This document shows positions 10,661 through 21,824 of a stretch of 64,000 nt of DNA, one piece after another. A program made the position numbers and the translations under genes. The notes under the pieces were generated by a model. That model was not told where the DNA came from. It worked only from the letters and a program-made list of their open reading frames with translations, and made no database searches. The first letter of the stretch is position 1. Every line of letters starts with the position of its first letter. The DNA lies in contig OX359250.1 of assembly GCA_947179485.1 (NCBI GenBank), positions 22,632,887 through 22,696,886 of the forward strand, read 5' to 3'. The stretch is from Allacma fusca. Taxonomy: Eukaryota; Arthropoda; Collembola; Symphypleona; Sminthuridae.

Positions 10661-11035
10661 CTAGAAAGGTAGCCCGCTTCACAGGGCAATGTAATTTAGT
10701 ATAAGAGGATTGCATTCGATTAAAATAACTTATTTCAAATAGTTTACATTACATTAGATTAGATCAAAAAATCATGGTTGAGGGCTCTTGGCAAACTTCC
10801 CACCAAGGCCCTGTACATGCCCTACGTTTGACCCATTGATAGTGGCTAGGAGTTAGTCCCTCATGAAGCGAATTCATTGAACTTAACCATTAGAAACCTT
10901 AAAAAACTTTGGTAGTATATATTGAGTTACTCCCCTCAATTAATATTCTTTGCTGGTCGGTATCACCAATTTTCACTACTTTACTCCCCGATGTAGCTCT
11001 AGAAAATGCGACATATAAATCACATTTTGGAGTGT
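10661..11035 (-). mobile_element. Autonomous Helitron remnant: helicase C-terminus and 3' end
   Basis: On the minus strand the frame CDLYVAFSRATSGSKVVKI ends at 10899 after SIYTTKVF. LYVAFSRA is the last conserved motif of Helitron/PIF1-type helicases. The following non-coding tail matches the tail after the helicase at 45299-45510 (ggtgggaagtt, gggtcaaac blocks). It ends in a decayed CCC...GGG stem and CTAG at 10661-10664. The distance from stop to CTAG (~235 nt) agrees with the other copy (~212 nt). Upstream sequence to about 11100 does not resemble the helicase, so the element is truncated where the LINE abuts. Confidence 0.7.
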
Positions 11036-11187
11036 TTTTGTGGGTGCTGGTTATCTGTTCGGGACGGGATAATTCGATGGCACAAAAATTGTTCCCATGG
11101 TATTCTGGGATGTATGTATGTATGTATTTGATGGGACCCAAGTCTATCCATTGTGGATTTCCTTAGGAGGCGCTCAAGCCTTAAGGC

Positions 11188-14100
11188 TTATTGCACTCGC
11201 CCAGATACAGTTTTGCCCAACCTTCCTGTGGCCATGAGAAAGGCCACAAGATTTTGGTGGGAAGCTTCATGCGTAGCAATATGCAGTGTTGCGGTACCAT
11301 GATGCAGGTGCTTTAGTCTCTGGCTTGAGTACAAAGGGCATTCACAGAGTAAATGCTCCATCGTCTCATCAGCCAGTCCGAATTTGCATGTGGCCCCTGC
11401 CCTACTCATTTTATGCATATGCGCGTTGACTGGAGCAAACCCCGTATATGCATAGGCCAGTAGACGGGTTGATTGTCTACTGGCCCCCACGATACTATCG
11501 TGTCCCCATTTGGGTCCAGTGATGTACCTTTTCGATTTTATTGTCGAGAGGTTCCAGCATTTGATATGCTCCGCCCTCTTCCACTGTTTGACTGCTGCTT
11601 TGATTCCGGAGAGTGCTATAGGTATTATGGGTTCAGGCCCCTTTCCCCTATCGCCTCTTGCTGTAACTCTACCTGCTAGACAGTCTGCCGTGATCTTGCC
11701 CTTTAAGCCATAGTGTCCCGGTATCCACCCTAAGGTTACCCGGTTCAATAAGGCCAGTTCATTTAGTTGCTCGTGACACTCCTTGAGTACACCTGAGTTT
11801 ATACACCCATTGTGCAACGCCTCAAGCATGCCCTTACTGTCTGAGTAGAAAAAGATTTCTCTACCCTCTATCCCTTTTTCTAAAAGCATGTAGGCCGCTT
11901 GTAGAACTGCGTAGCATTCACTTTGGAATACCGTGGCAAATCTACCAAGAGGGTATGAATTCATTAATAAATCCTCCTCCCCATCCTTGATATACGCCCC
12001 ACTACCCGTTATACCGTCTACCGGGTTCTTTGCCCCGCTGGTAAAACAGTTTATGTGCTCTGTGTATCTGAGTGCCAGGTCGTCTTGTGACCATTCGTCC
12101 CTGCCCCTCAGATCCACTGTGTACCGGTTGTAATTTATATATCTAATATTATCTGAGGGCATATGAGTTTCCTGGATGCGATTCGCTAGCTCGGTGCACA
12201 TCTTTGCATGTCCCCGAGTATGGATATCGTAACTCCATTGTTCATTTGCCCTTAATCTGATGAGCGATAGGATTGCCGCTCCTTTAAGATGAATGACTAG
12301 TGGCGTTAGACCAATCAGGCATTCCAAGGCTCCTCTCGGTGTGCCATGCATGGCTCCCGTTGTTAGCAAACATGCCTGATATTGTACTTTATTTAGTGCT
12401 CTCAGACATGTCAGTTTGTTTAAATTTCCAACCCATGCAAATGCTCCATATTCAATGATAGGTCTGATGACTGCGGTATATATCCAGAGCATTCGCTTTG
12501 GTGTCAGCCCCCAGCTTCTCCCAACCATTCGTCTGCAGTAACCTATGGCCATGGTTGATTTGGATCTCTTTTCCGTCCAGTGCTCCGTCATTAGGAGTTT
12601 TTTGTCCAGAATAATCCCCAAATACTTCACCTTATCCCTATATTCACATTTGTTCCCTTGAATGTAAATGTCCCTCATTGCGACATTCCTTTTCCTGGTA
12701 AACGGAATAATTTCCGTTTTACCAGTGTTAAGTTTAAGTCCCCGTGCCGGACACCATTTCGCTGCTATTCGCAGTCCCTTCTCAAGTAGGTCTACAACCG
12801 TGCTGGTATCTTTTCCTCTCGCTAGCATCACTACATCGTCCGCAAATGCTTGCGATATCAGTCCCGAAACACTGTGTAGTCTACCCATTAGCTCGTCCAT
12901 TACCAGATTTCACATAAGTGGTGAAAGTACCCCACCCTGTGGACATCCTCTGGTAACTATCCTTGATCTCTGGCATCCTTTTAATTCCGAGAACACAGTC
13001 CTGTTGAATAACATGAACAGTATCCATCTGCGCATACACGGGTCAACTTGAAACCTCTTCAGGGCATCCGAGAACGCCGACAAGAACAGGTTATTGAATG
13101 CCCCTTCCACATCTACGAATGCACTAAGTGCTAGTTCAGAATTTGCGATTGCTTTCTCGATATTATTCAATATTCTATGAAGAGCGGCTTCTGTAGATCC
13201 GCCCTTCATATATGCATACTGATGATTATCACTAAGTTTTGAGGTTAGCTCCCTCGTCCTTAGGTGTCCATCAACAATTTTTTCCATTGCCTTAAGCATG
13301 AATGATGTAAGTGAAACGGGTCTCCATGCGTTAGCCTGGGAGTAGCTTCCCTTTCCAGGTTTCGGTAAGAATACCACCCTGGCTACTCTCCAGTCTTTTG
13401 GCACATAGCCTATTTGCATGCATACCGTGTACAAGGCATGCAGATGGTACATTAACTTGTTACCCCCATTCTGCAGCATTGCTGGATAAATATTATCCGG
13501 TCCAGGGGCTTTTGTTGGTTTGAATGAGGACAGTGCTCTCTGCACTACTGTCTCATCCGCCCAGCTACCGTCGTTCGTGTCCGCCATGACACTATGATTG
13601 CTCTACGGCAGCCGGAAGCTCGCGTCCGTAGGGAAATGGTTCTCCAACAAGGCATCCACTATTATTGCAGGTTCACAGTTGATTTGTCCCCCTGCTAGTT
13701 GGATACCATGCGGTTCCTGTTTCCCATCTGATTTGATAAATTTAAACGCCCTGGCTGTAGCTGGCAGATCCTCCAGGTCTTCACAGAATTTCCTCCATGA
13801 GTCCCTTTTGGCTTCTCTTACCGCATTATAGTATTTATTTCTAGCTGACTTGTAGGAGTTCCAATGGTCTTCAGATTTCTCCGGTCCCATTGCCTTGAAT
13901 GCCCTCCTTGATTCTTTCCTTAGAACTGTCAATTCCCGTGTCCACCAAGGTACTGCTTTCCCATTAGGATGCTCCCTTGTGCTCGGGGTTGCCAATTCAA
14001 AGCTTGTTCTTATTGCGTAGTATAATTCTTTGGTCCTATTTTCGACCCCCTCTGGGGTTTTGTCTAAGTGACCATTGATCTTCCCAAGTTCCTCGTTGAG

Positions 14101-14937
14101 TTCCTTGGTATAGATGTTCCAGTCCGTATTCCTGATATTTCGCATATACCTGATTGGCTGTTTTTTAGTATTGGTCCGGAACCTGATGAAGCGATGATCT
14201 GACCCACTCTCCTCGGTCAGTACCTCCCATCCCCTTATCAGATTCCCGCCTTGGCTGTTGGTTATTGTAATATCCAGTTTTTCGCTTCTGTTACTGGTTA
14301 AAAATGTTGGTGTGCTCCCAATGTTCTCTATGTTGAGGTCGTTCTCAACAATAAAGTCCATTAGTGCTTCCCCTCTTTCGTTGGTATCTGTGCTCCCCCA
14401 CCCCATATGGTGTGAGTTAGCATCAGTCCCTATTATAAGAGGTAACCCTTTTCCTTTGCAGTAATTTACTAGTCCCTGTAGTGTCTCCCCTGGGTGGAGT
14501 CCTACCGGTGTCTCATGGGGCATGTAAACTGAGGCGAATACAAGGCATCCGCCTTTCCAATCAGTTTTTATTACAGTAATATCTCTATTACTGTATTCCG
14601 CTATTAGTGTTGCTGGGATGGTTCTGGATAAGGTGATGCAGGTTCTTGGGATACTTCCACCCTCCTCCCCTGCCACCACCCTATCCGCTCTACCCCATCC
14701 TCTAACCTTCCCCTTGTATACATATGGTTCCTGTACTAATGCAATGAATGAGTGAGGATTTTGATGGGAGCGTGTTGGCGCTTGTCGCCCCACCCTGTCC
14801 CGGAGGTAGCATAGAGAAGCCACCCCCATGGGAGAGTGGTGCGTGTTAATTTGGATCACCTCGGTACCCAGGTTTGGCAGATGGTGGCGAGACCCCCCCT
14901 CCCTATTCACCCGAGGTGATCCATGAGTGTGGTTCAC
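11188..14937 (-). pseudogene. LINE ORF2: AP endonuclease - RT - RNase H, two nonsense codons
   Basis: About 1,250 codons in one frame. Endonuclease: FIALVQEPYV, LIIGTDANSHHMGWG and SGSDHRFI provide the Glu, Asp-Asn and Asp-His residues. RT: KAPGPDNIYPAML, SAFVDVEGAFNN (motif A), RGCPQGGVLSPLM (B) and QAFADDVVML (C, FADD). RNase H: SECYAVLQAA (Glu), FFYSDSKGMLEAL (Asp) and WIPGHYGLKG...AD (last Asp). A C-x10-H-x4-C knuckle (CKFGLADETMEHLLCECP) closes the protein. The order EN-RT-RNaseH and the motif HQYAYMKGGSTEAALH fit the LOA clade. Lesions are TAG at 13603-13605 and TGA at 12907-12909, both single-base nonsense changes in the otherwise continuous frame. The first RNase H Asp is replaced (FTSGAK where FTDGSK is usual). 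The frame opens at GTG overlapping the ORF1 stop; there is no early ATG, so translation coupling or reinitiation is likely. Confidence 0.85.
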
Positions 14938-16589
14938 GTTAGTGCCCCATCAATCCCTCCCATTACACCCGCTACTCCCTCCTCTCTCTCTCTCCTTATT
15001 ATCTGTGCCATATAAAGGGGTACTGACCTGAAGTAAAGCATCCCCTTCGTCTTCCCTAAGAACTTCATTGAGTCCTGGTCTATGCCAATCTTCAGGAACC
15101 TATTCCCTCCATTGGCTGGCCATCCCTGACGTAGTACGAACTCTTTGTTCCACCATTTCCAGTCCTTAGTCAGCAGTCCTGGATTCAATGCTTCTAGTCT
15201 TAGACAGAAGCTAGACCACTGGAGTGTTCCCTCATTCCAGAGGCTCAATCCATAACTTGTTAGCTTCGGACGCTTGGGCGCTTCCTTTGCAGAATAAGCT
15301 TGGAATACTTTGTGATTCCCCTCTCCGGTTGCCCATGTAATACCCCAGGCTTTCTCCTTTACGAACTCCGTTGTTTCTTCATTGGCACACGTGACCCAGA
15401 TTCTCCCCGATGAGAGCCCAGTCCCGGTGACAATATATGCCTTCTTATTCAGTTCAAATTCCCTGTCTAGTTCCTTGTCAAGGCCCCGTCTGAATTGTTG
15501 TGCACCCTCAGCATCAATCCATATCTTCGGTTCTCCTTGCACAGTAATAATTACTGCTAGGGGATCATCTTCCAGCTCTGTTGCTTCTTTCCTGGGTCTT
15601 TTCGGTGGTATCATGTCGAGCCTCACACTCCTTTCCGTCCCCACTTTAGCCCCAATTGCCGTGGCCTTTGCCCTGAGTTTTCCATTCCCATTCCCTGCTG
15701 CGTTTCTTGAGCCTGACGTTCCCTGTGCTGCATTTTGCTCCTCAGGTTTGCTAACAATATTATTTCCTCTATTCTCAGTCTGTTCTGCGTTTTCAATCCT
15801 TTGGGGATTCATTGCAGCCTTGGTTCTTTTTTCTTTCCTGCGTTGAATTCCAGATTTCTTTTTAAAATTCTGAAGATTACTGTCCTGCGGACCCTTGGCT
15901 TGTTCCACGGTGTTCTCACTCTTTTGACCATCCAGGAACTTTACCACATTTCCACTACAGTTATCTGATCCATCCGCTTTTTCCCCACCTAAAGCCTTGG
16001 ATGATTCTTCCAGGATCTCTTCTTCCAGCTGTCGCAGGATTTCATCCTCCTCCTGATCGACCTCCATAGAATGCAATCCTTTCTCTTTGAACATACATAT
16101 CAAGTTAATTTCAGATCTTTCATTTACGAATTCCCATGCCTTCTTACTATTCCACAAATAGTGCAACTCTGTAGCCAACTCCCCATGATTAACTGCCATC
16201 CTTTCCGCCGTCTCATGAGTTTTCCTACGAGTTTTAACTATGCAGCGTTGCCAAATTTGAAGGTGTGTCATTTGGGACTCCCTTCTCTCTGGCTGCTTAT
16301 TCTTATCTAAATCTATCCATGTGTGACACATCGCCTCCTCATTCCCGGGTATCTTCCCGGTGCATGAGTCTTGTATGTGTGTCTTTTCTTTGTTTCTTTT
16401 TATTTGAATTCCCTGAATGGTCCCATTTGGTGCCTGGTTATGAAAACTCCGGCTTACCAAGACAATCCTATTCTTAATTCTACAAAGTATGTAAACCTCA
16501 CTTGCGGTTATTTCCCGGTTCTTCTCGTCCCTTCCTGAGGTCCACCTGGCTACTTGGTTCCCCCATGGTTCGATAAATTCCCGGTTCAC
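14934..16589 (-). CDS. LINE ORF1 (Gag-like, DUF4780-like C-terminus)
   Basis: The open frame has 551 codons; it opens at GTG and the first ATGs lie further in, so the true start is uncertain. The middle is charged and low in complexity, Lys/Glu/Asn/Gln-rich (about residues 190-340), typical of an RNA-binding linker. The C-terminal ~200 residues contain IWVTCANEETTEFV, LTSYGLSLWNEGTLQW and NRFLKIGIDQDSMKFL, then a late hydrophobic strand. This is the globular domain seen in ORF1 of LOA/R1-type LINEs (DUF4780-like by pattern recall). No zinc knuckles are seen. The stop codon overlaps the first ORF2 codon, so both products come from one bicistronic RNA. No internal stop is present. Confidence 0.75.
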   Translation of the reverse strand: MNREFIEPWGNQVARWTSGRDEKNREITASEVYILCRIKNRIVLVSRSFHNQAPNGTIQGIQIKRNKEKTHIQDSCTGKIPGNEEAMCHTWIDLDKNKQPERRESQMTHLQIWQRCIVKTRRKTHETAERMAVNHGELATELHYLWNSKKAWEFVNERSEINLICMFKEKGLHSMEVDQEEDEILRQLEEEILEESSKALGGEKADGSDNCSGNVVKFLDGQKSENTVEQAKGPQDSNLQNFKKKSGIQRRKEKRTKAAMNPQRIENAEQTENRGNNIVSKPEEQNAAQGTSGSRNAAGNGNGKLRAKATAIGAKVGTERSVRLDMIPPKRPRKEATELEDDPLAVIITVQGEPKIWIDAEGAQQFRRGLDKELDREFELNKKAYIVTGTGLSSGRIWVTCANEETTEFVKEKAWGITWATGEGNHKVFQAYSAKEAPKRPKLTSYGLSLWNEGTLQWSSFCLRLEALNPGLLTKDWKWWNKEFVLRQGWPANGGNRFLKIGIDQDSMKFLGKTKGMLYFRSVPLYMAQIIRREREEGVAGVMGGIDGALT

Positions 16590-16699
16590 ACTTTGTTTTA
16601 TTTGAAATTTGAAACTTTTTCTCGAGATTCTAAGAGCGGTTTTAACCTGCGTGTCTCTCCGTTCGAGCTTCGCGCCACTCTTTTATTCTGGGATGCGGA

Positions 16700-16995
16700 G
16701 CAGCGTTGTTTTTTTGTATCAAATGTTTTTGGGTTTCTGCATCTCCAGCCGAAAATTCCGTCCCAACCCGAAATCCTTGAAATAACAAATTTTTCCCCGC
16801 AGAAAATTCCTCCTAGTCCCGAAATCCTTTGAATACAATATTTATGGCAATCCTAACCTGCAATGACTCGGGGCAAAGATATTTGTACCGATTTCGCCCC
16901 GAAATATTATGGGTTCAATATTAATGATCCAAAATTGTCCCGAAATCATATGGGACCAATATTTATGTTTCGAAGTTGTCCCGTCCCGATCAGAA
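16700..16995. repeat. Word-repeat region (cccgaaat), element borders unknown
   Basis: Variants of 'cccgaaatcc' and 'aatatttatgg' recur at least six times, for example at 16766, 16817, 16895, 16948 and 16977. The texture resembles the word-repeat MITEs elsewhere in the window. No inverted termini or target duplication could be defined. Confidence 0.4.
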
Positions 16996-17246
16996 GACCT
17001 ACGTGTTGACAATTAAGCAAATGAAGATGACTTAGTTTTCGAACCTTTACTCAAAAACATTCATACTTGACTACACGCAATAACATGCAAGCTCCTAAGG
17101 AGCCATTCATCAGTTCGAACACGATGTTCCGAAGTATGGGTTTCGCAAATAACAAATTGTGTTGTGTCCCACTTGCAGAAAAATTCGTGTACACTGTTTA
17201 CTGAACAGGAAGTAATAGATTCATATTAGATTGAAAGACGAAGTAT

Positions 17247-17560
17247 GTGAACAGTCGAAGAGTAAATAGATTGCAATTGGAATGCATGGAGACAGAATTG
17301 AATTCCTTAGCAGACAGCATTCGTTGCAGATATGATGGCACAGAGAGAGATGTTGGTCTGGAATTATTAGAGATTATACTGTGGAAGTTGGGAAGTACGT
17401 TGAAAGCCCAATCGAGTAGTAGCGCATAAACTCTATGGTACCTGGGCTATGCCGCGTAGTTTGAATTGTTTACACACACCACGATCTGGATCCTGGAATT
17501 GATTTTGATTATACAGGATGCAGACAGCGATGAGGAAGTGAACGATATAGAAGAGTGACG
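17247..17560 (+). CDS. Hypothetical small gene, possibly two exons
   Basis: A 60-codon frame NSRRVNRLQLECMETELNSL...DVGLELLEIILWKLG (opening at GTG) looks helical and biased like protein. A strong donor-like GTACGT follows at about 17396, and an acceptor-like TTATACAG precedes GATGCAGACAGCGATGAGG at about 17517. That second segment gives an acidic tail D-A-D-S-D-E-E-V-N-D ending at a TGA near 17557, but joining phase is not exact. The 3' side (17562-17615) matches the reverse complement of 23234-23284, so part of it is repetitive. No family is recognised; it may be a transposon-derived fragment. Confidence 0.3.
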
Positions 17561-17619
17561 AGATAAGCGTCAAAATATCCGGAGATCACATGTATCCGGA
17601 GGTCGCCAAGTAACCATGC

Positions 17620-18470
17620 TAAATAATGCCCAAAGCTCGTATACATGCTGCGTTACACAGTAATACAGGTGTCGTTGGCTCAATGTAATATGCAGTGTAT
17701 CTCTTGCTTTTTTTGCTGTTGGAACTGTTGTAATAATTAAAGTAATAATAATTTGAATATTATTGGTCGTACATAGAGTTTCGGCTTGTTTTTGGTTGCT
17801 TCCCTCCCTGAAATTTTGTATACATTCTGTAAGTATTACGTTTTATTATAAACCTCTTTATAGGCTCATTGCAGGGGACTGTATTTTATGATAATATATT
17901 GTGTATATATTGAAGGGGACGGACTATAATGATAAGATGTAAGTATATAAGGTAATGTGTAATGCTATAATGATTAAAAATAAGATGTCAAATGTCAATA
18001 AAGAAATAAATGTGTACAAATGTGGTGTTGACTTATGGTTGACCAGCATGGCTTGCATATGTAGGTGCATATAATATACATACATATTGGTTGCATAGAC
18101 GGCTAGGGTCCATGTCAAAAATTTTCATGAGGGTTCATCGCATAGTTACGTCGTAAGTGATTACGATACAGGTTCGTAGGAGGTATGCACAAGTTACGTC
18201 TGAAGGTAAATTTCTAGCGCCAAGTCACCGTCAAACCAACCTAAGTGCAAATTAAACTGACGGTGTTGAAATATGAATATTTGAACAACTTATTGGTATT
18301 TTAAAATGAAATGCAAAATATGATCACAAATTGTAATGTTTTAATAAAAATTTGATTTTTTGAACAGGAAAAGAAGCATTGGACCAGAATTGCCAGTATT
18401 TTAATAATAATTTTAGCAGTGTAATAGTAATTGAGGTCTTTTGAGACGAACTTTTCAAAAGTATTGATCA
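17620..18470. other. AT-rich intergenic stretch
   Basis: Nothing recognisable apart from short AT-rich direct repeats. Confidence 0.4.
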
Positions 18471-18472
18471 GC

Positions 18473-19620
18473 AGGGGTGTGGAAAATACATGAAATTTAA
18501 TATTAAAATACAAATACAAGTTTAGAAACCTTAAAATACAAAAATAATATATAATATAAGGAGTAACGTAGTTATGATAAAAAATAAAATATAATATCTG
18601 CAACATACAAAATAAAATAGTTTACTTCTTAGTAAAACCTAAAATACGGACACAAATACTGTATTTGAAATACAAAATACATAAATCGAAAATTTTCTCG
18701 AAATGAGTAAATACCTATGGATTTTTCCAAGATCTTTACATAAGTCAGAGTAGTTTCTTTGGATAATAACAGTAAATTATTTCGCAAAGATAAGGTCAGA
18801 TGCAAATGAGTAGAGTTTAAAATCTTGCATTTGTGTGCATCAAAGTCACCCAAGACACAGAATAATTTTCCTTAAAGCGAATAGCAATACCAGGGTAATT
18901 TCATGGGGGCGCGACAATAATTTAACTAAACTGGTATCCCTAACATTGAATTGTCTTTAATATCCATTCCTAATATCCAACACACATTAAAATAAATATA
19001 ATACACATTGAAGTAACAAGATAAATAAATAGAAAATAACAGGACGTTCAAATATTTTCAAAATACAAAATACAATATAGATTATGGTCCTGATAAAATA
19101 CCAAATGCAAAATACAATATAGATTATGGTCCTGATAAAATACCAAATGCAAAATACAATATAGATTATGGTCCTGATAAAATATCAAATGCAAAATACC
19201 TTAAACATTTATGGTGATAAAAATACCTAATACAAAATACCTTAAACATTTATGGTGATAAAAATACCAAATGCAAAATACCTTAAACATTTATGGTGAT
19301 AAAAATACCTAATACAAAATACCTTAAACATTTATGGCGATAAAAATACCTAATACAAAATACCTTAAACATTTATGGCGATAAAAATACCTAATACAAA
19401 ATACCTTAAACATTTATGGCGATAAAAATACCTAATACAAAATACCTTAAACATTTATGGTGATAAAAATACCTAATACAAAATACCTTAAACATTTATG
19501 GTGATAAAAATACCTGATATAAAATACCTTAAACATTTATGGTGATAAAAATACCAAATACAAAATACCTTAAACATTTATGGTGATAAAAATACCAAAT
19601 TATAAAAAACTAAAAACGCC
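18473..19620. mobile_element. Word-repeat element (aaatacaaaatac) with hAT-like left end
   Basis: The left end CAGGGGTGTGGAAAATACATG has the CAGGGGTGTG start common in hAT elements. The interior repeats 'aaaatac' and 'aaatacaaaatac' for more than 1 kb and has grown a tandem array (19075-19605). The matching right end and target duplication were not found, so this is a candidate rather than a confirmed hAT. Confidence 0.45.
19075..19605 (+). repeat. ~41-bp minisatellite, about 12-13 units
   Basis: The first three units (19075-19190) carry 'tagattatggtcctgat'. The rest carry 'ccttaaacatttatgg' plus 'gataaaaatacc', so the array switches variant part way. Point variants (tggtg/tggcg, caaatg/taatac) occur in runs, indicating local unit duplication. 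Confidence 0.85.
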
Positions 19621-19816
19621 AAATTTGGTCTTACTATTTTAACACGAATTTCACCTTTTTAACAGGGCTATTTTACAGTCGTATTGTCACAAATTTTGAT
19701 AGTTTAATAGTACTTTGAGAAATTGAACTTGATTATCAGTACTTTTATTTTGTGGTTATTATATGTAGATATTTTGCAATTGTTTTTACACTTGAGCTTA
19801 TTTTTTCAGATTCAAC

Positions 19817-21730
19817 ATGAACGTGAATACTAAACGTACTCGTAGGGGTGCAAGATGGTCGAATGTTTCAGCTAGTCAGGTGACTGATGTGATGCATGGA
19901 ATTTCACAAAATCCAATGGCATGGGATTTGCTAGTTGGCGTCCGAAAACCGGATTGTGGTGTATGGTTGTTCAATGTTTTTATGGTAAACAGGAGCCGCG
20001 AGACCGTATGTTTCTTCCGAACTGGTTCCACAAAGTACATTCTACACTCAAGGTACTTGAAATAAATTTGCAGCGTATTATGGTCGGAGTAAGTCTTGTT
20101 TGTGTTCAATAACTTTAGTATTTTTTTAACACTACAGGATTGCTTTTTGGAAACCTTGGGTATACCTACTGTCACAATTTTACCACCTATGCGAGAGTCA
20201 ACTCCAACGCAGGACCGAGAATTGCATTGTATTTGTAACGAAATTGCTACTGGCGACATGGTAGCTTGTGATAGATGTGATCGCTGGTTTCACTGTCTCT
20301 GTGTTCGGCAAGATGTAGGGAAATTACGAAAGCAGCCCACTTAAATGTGCCCTTCATGTGAAGGCAACAATTATATTCGCTTCCCTTCCATTTGTCTGGA
20401 ATCTATAGTTGGTACGTAATTTACTACATTATATCTTCATAATTTAGCTATGTTGATAAACATTGGTACCTCATTATTTTTTAAAGGCCCAATCATGGAA
20501 ATCTCTTACATACATGGCCCGGGTGAGACAAATAATGACTTCAAATCAGCCTCGAATTCATTCGGTACTGCAGTAGTTTACTTCTTTCTGTTATTTCTCA
20601 AGCGGTTGCAGTTCGCTTAATCAGTTATCATTTTATTATCAGATTCCAGTATCGCCAATCATGATGTATCGTCGCGATCAGGTAGTATTTCTGCCAACGG
20701 TATTTATAACACTGAGTCTGGGGGTGCTTGCATAAGCAACGTTCTTACAGGTACATCATTCATTAAGTAGTTAGATAAAACGATATTATGGTACAAAAGT
20801 TTGCACGTGACATATCTAATGAACAGGTCCAACCGTTGTTGTCGAAAGCCCTGCTTTGAGCGATAGTGACGAAGACATGAATGACTTCCAACATCCTGAA
20901 TCAAAAACGTCTTTAGTTGAATCTTCCAAACCCAAAGGTACCGAAGTTACTAAAATGTACCTAGTAGTTTCAATTCATACTAATTTTTTATTGCAGTGCA
21001 AGAAAAAGGCAGCGTTGCTTCTTGTAGTGTTCCCTCGATTATGCCGAAACGACAGTCCGACTTGGAGAAAAGTTATCCAGCAAGTTAGTTGCATGTCAGT
21101 TATTTGGGTATGGTGCGCTTGTCATTGTTTTTGGTTTTGGGTCACACAGTCTTTTATATCTACAAATACTTTGTTACAGATTGTGACACTTACGTGAAAG
21201 TCACTACGTTTACCGAAACTGTGGACATTCCGAAAACATTTTCATTTACTTTGCCAAAGTCTTTATTTAAATCGTATGTAACCCAGAAGACGTTGAAATC
21301 TGGCGCACTCAAAAAGGTCATGAGGAAGGGATGGCTTTGTCGCATTCGGGACCAGTTCAAAAAATTTAATCGTTGTTGCGTTTTCAACTTTCGTGGTCAG
21401 GATGTTCTGCAAGGAAGATTTGACAATGTGTACGATGCAACCGGTTACTGCTCACAAGGGAAGTGCTGGAAGAACATTAAGGTTTTTGGTTACAAGCAAC
21501 AAAACGAACACATTAAATTTACTGTGATGTTATTAAGCTGTCATTGTTCTTTCAATACCTTGTTTTTAATAATTTTGTGTCATTAGCAGACCGATACTCA
21601 TTCCTGCGGACCAGCTAGCCTCTATTTCTTAGAAAAAGCCCTACGACGTACTCCAGTTAAATGCTCCAATTGTTCCTGCTACGCAAAATATAGAACCGAA
21701 ATAATTAAAACGTGCTTGCAAACCACTGAG
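19817..21730 (+). pseudogene. Multi-exon PHD-finger protein gene, damaged
   Basis: About eight exons with short introns: 19817-20090, 20139-20411, 20487-20522, 20643-20750, 20827-20937, 20997-21083, 21180-21523 and 21590-21730, each bounded by AG and GT. Exon 2 encodes a PHD finger: ELHCIC, VACDRCDRW, FHCLCV, then CPSCEGN (C4HC3 ligands complete). A TAA sits just before the last Cys pair, at about 20341. Exon 1 needs a frame change near 19970. Exons 4-6 are short, acidic and Ser-rich. Exons 7-8 hold a Cys-rich module (CCVFNF, GYCSQGKCW, then HSCGPASLYFLEKAL and CSNCSCYAKY). I do not recognise the whole protein; PHD plus a Cys-rich module next to mobile DNA suggests a transposon-borne or chromatin-type gene. 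PHD fingers bind histone H3 tails in the nucleus, but the reader role here is inference. Confidence 0.65.
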
Positions 21731-21824
21731 GTAGGGAGAAAGTTGTTGAAAACAAAAAATGAGTTTCACAAAATTCATTAAAAATCAGTAAAACAATATT
21801 TTTCAATAAAAAAATACAACTTCA

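Larger units (their letters stand above)
11105..16650 (-). mobile_element. LOA-like non-LTR retrotransposon, near full length
   Basis: Two overlapping ORFs on the minus strand (ORF1 16589-14934, ORF2 14937-11188) are followed by a ~50-nt 3' UTR that ends in four to five TACA units at about 11110-11135. R1/LOA-group LINEs often end in simple repeats rather than poly(A). The 5' border is uncertain; sequence beyond about 16650 changes to a different repeat. No target duplication could be fixed. Coding density and only two nonsense codons suggest relatively recent insertion compared with the surrounding relics. Confidence 0.75.

Noticed and set aside
11473..12133. Plus-strand ORFs opposite LINE ORF2
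   Set aside because: Antisense shadows of a strongly supported RT/RNase H frame.
15382..16477. Plus-strand ORFs opposite LINE ORF1
   Set aside because: Antisense shadows; Ser/Phe/Leu-rich composition mirrors the Glu/Lys/Asn-rich ORF1.
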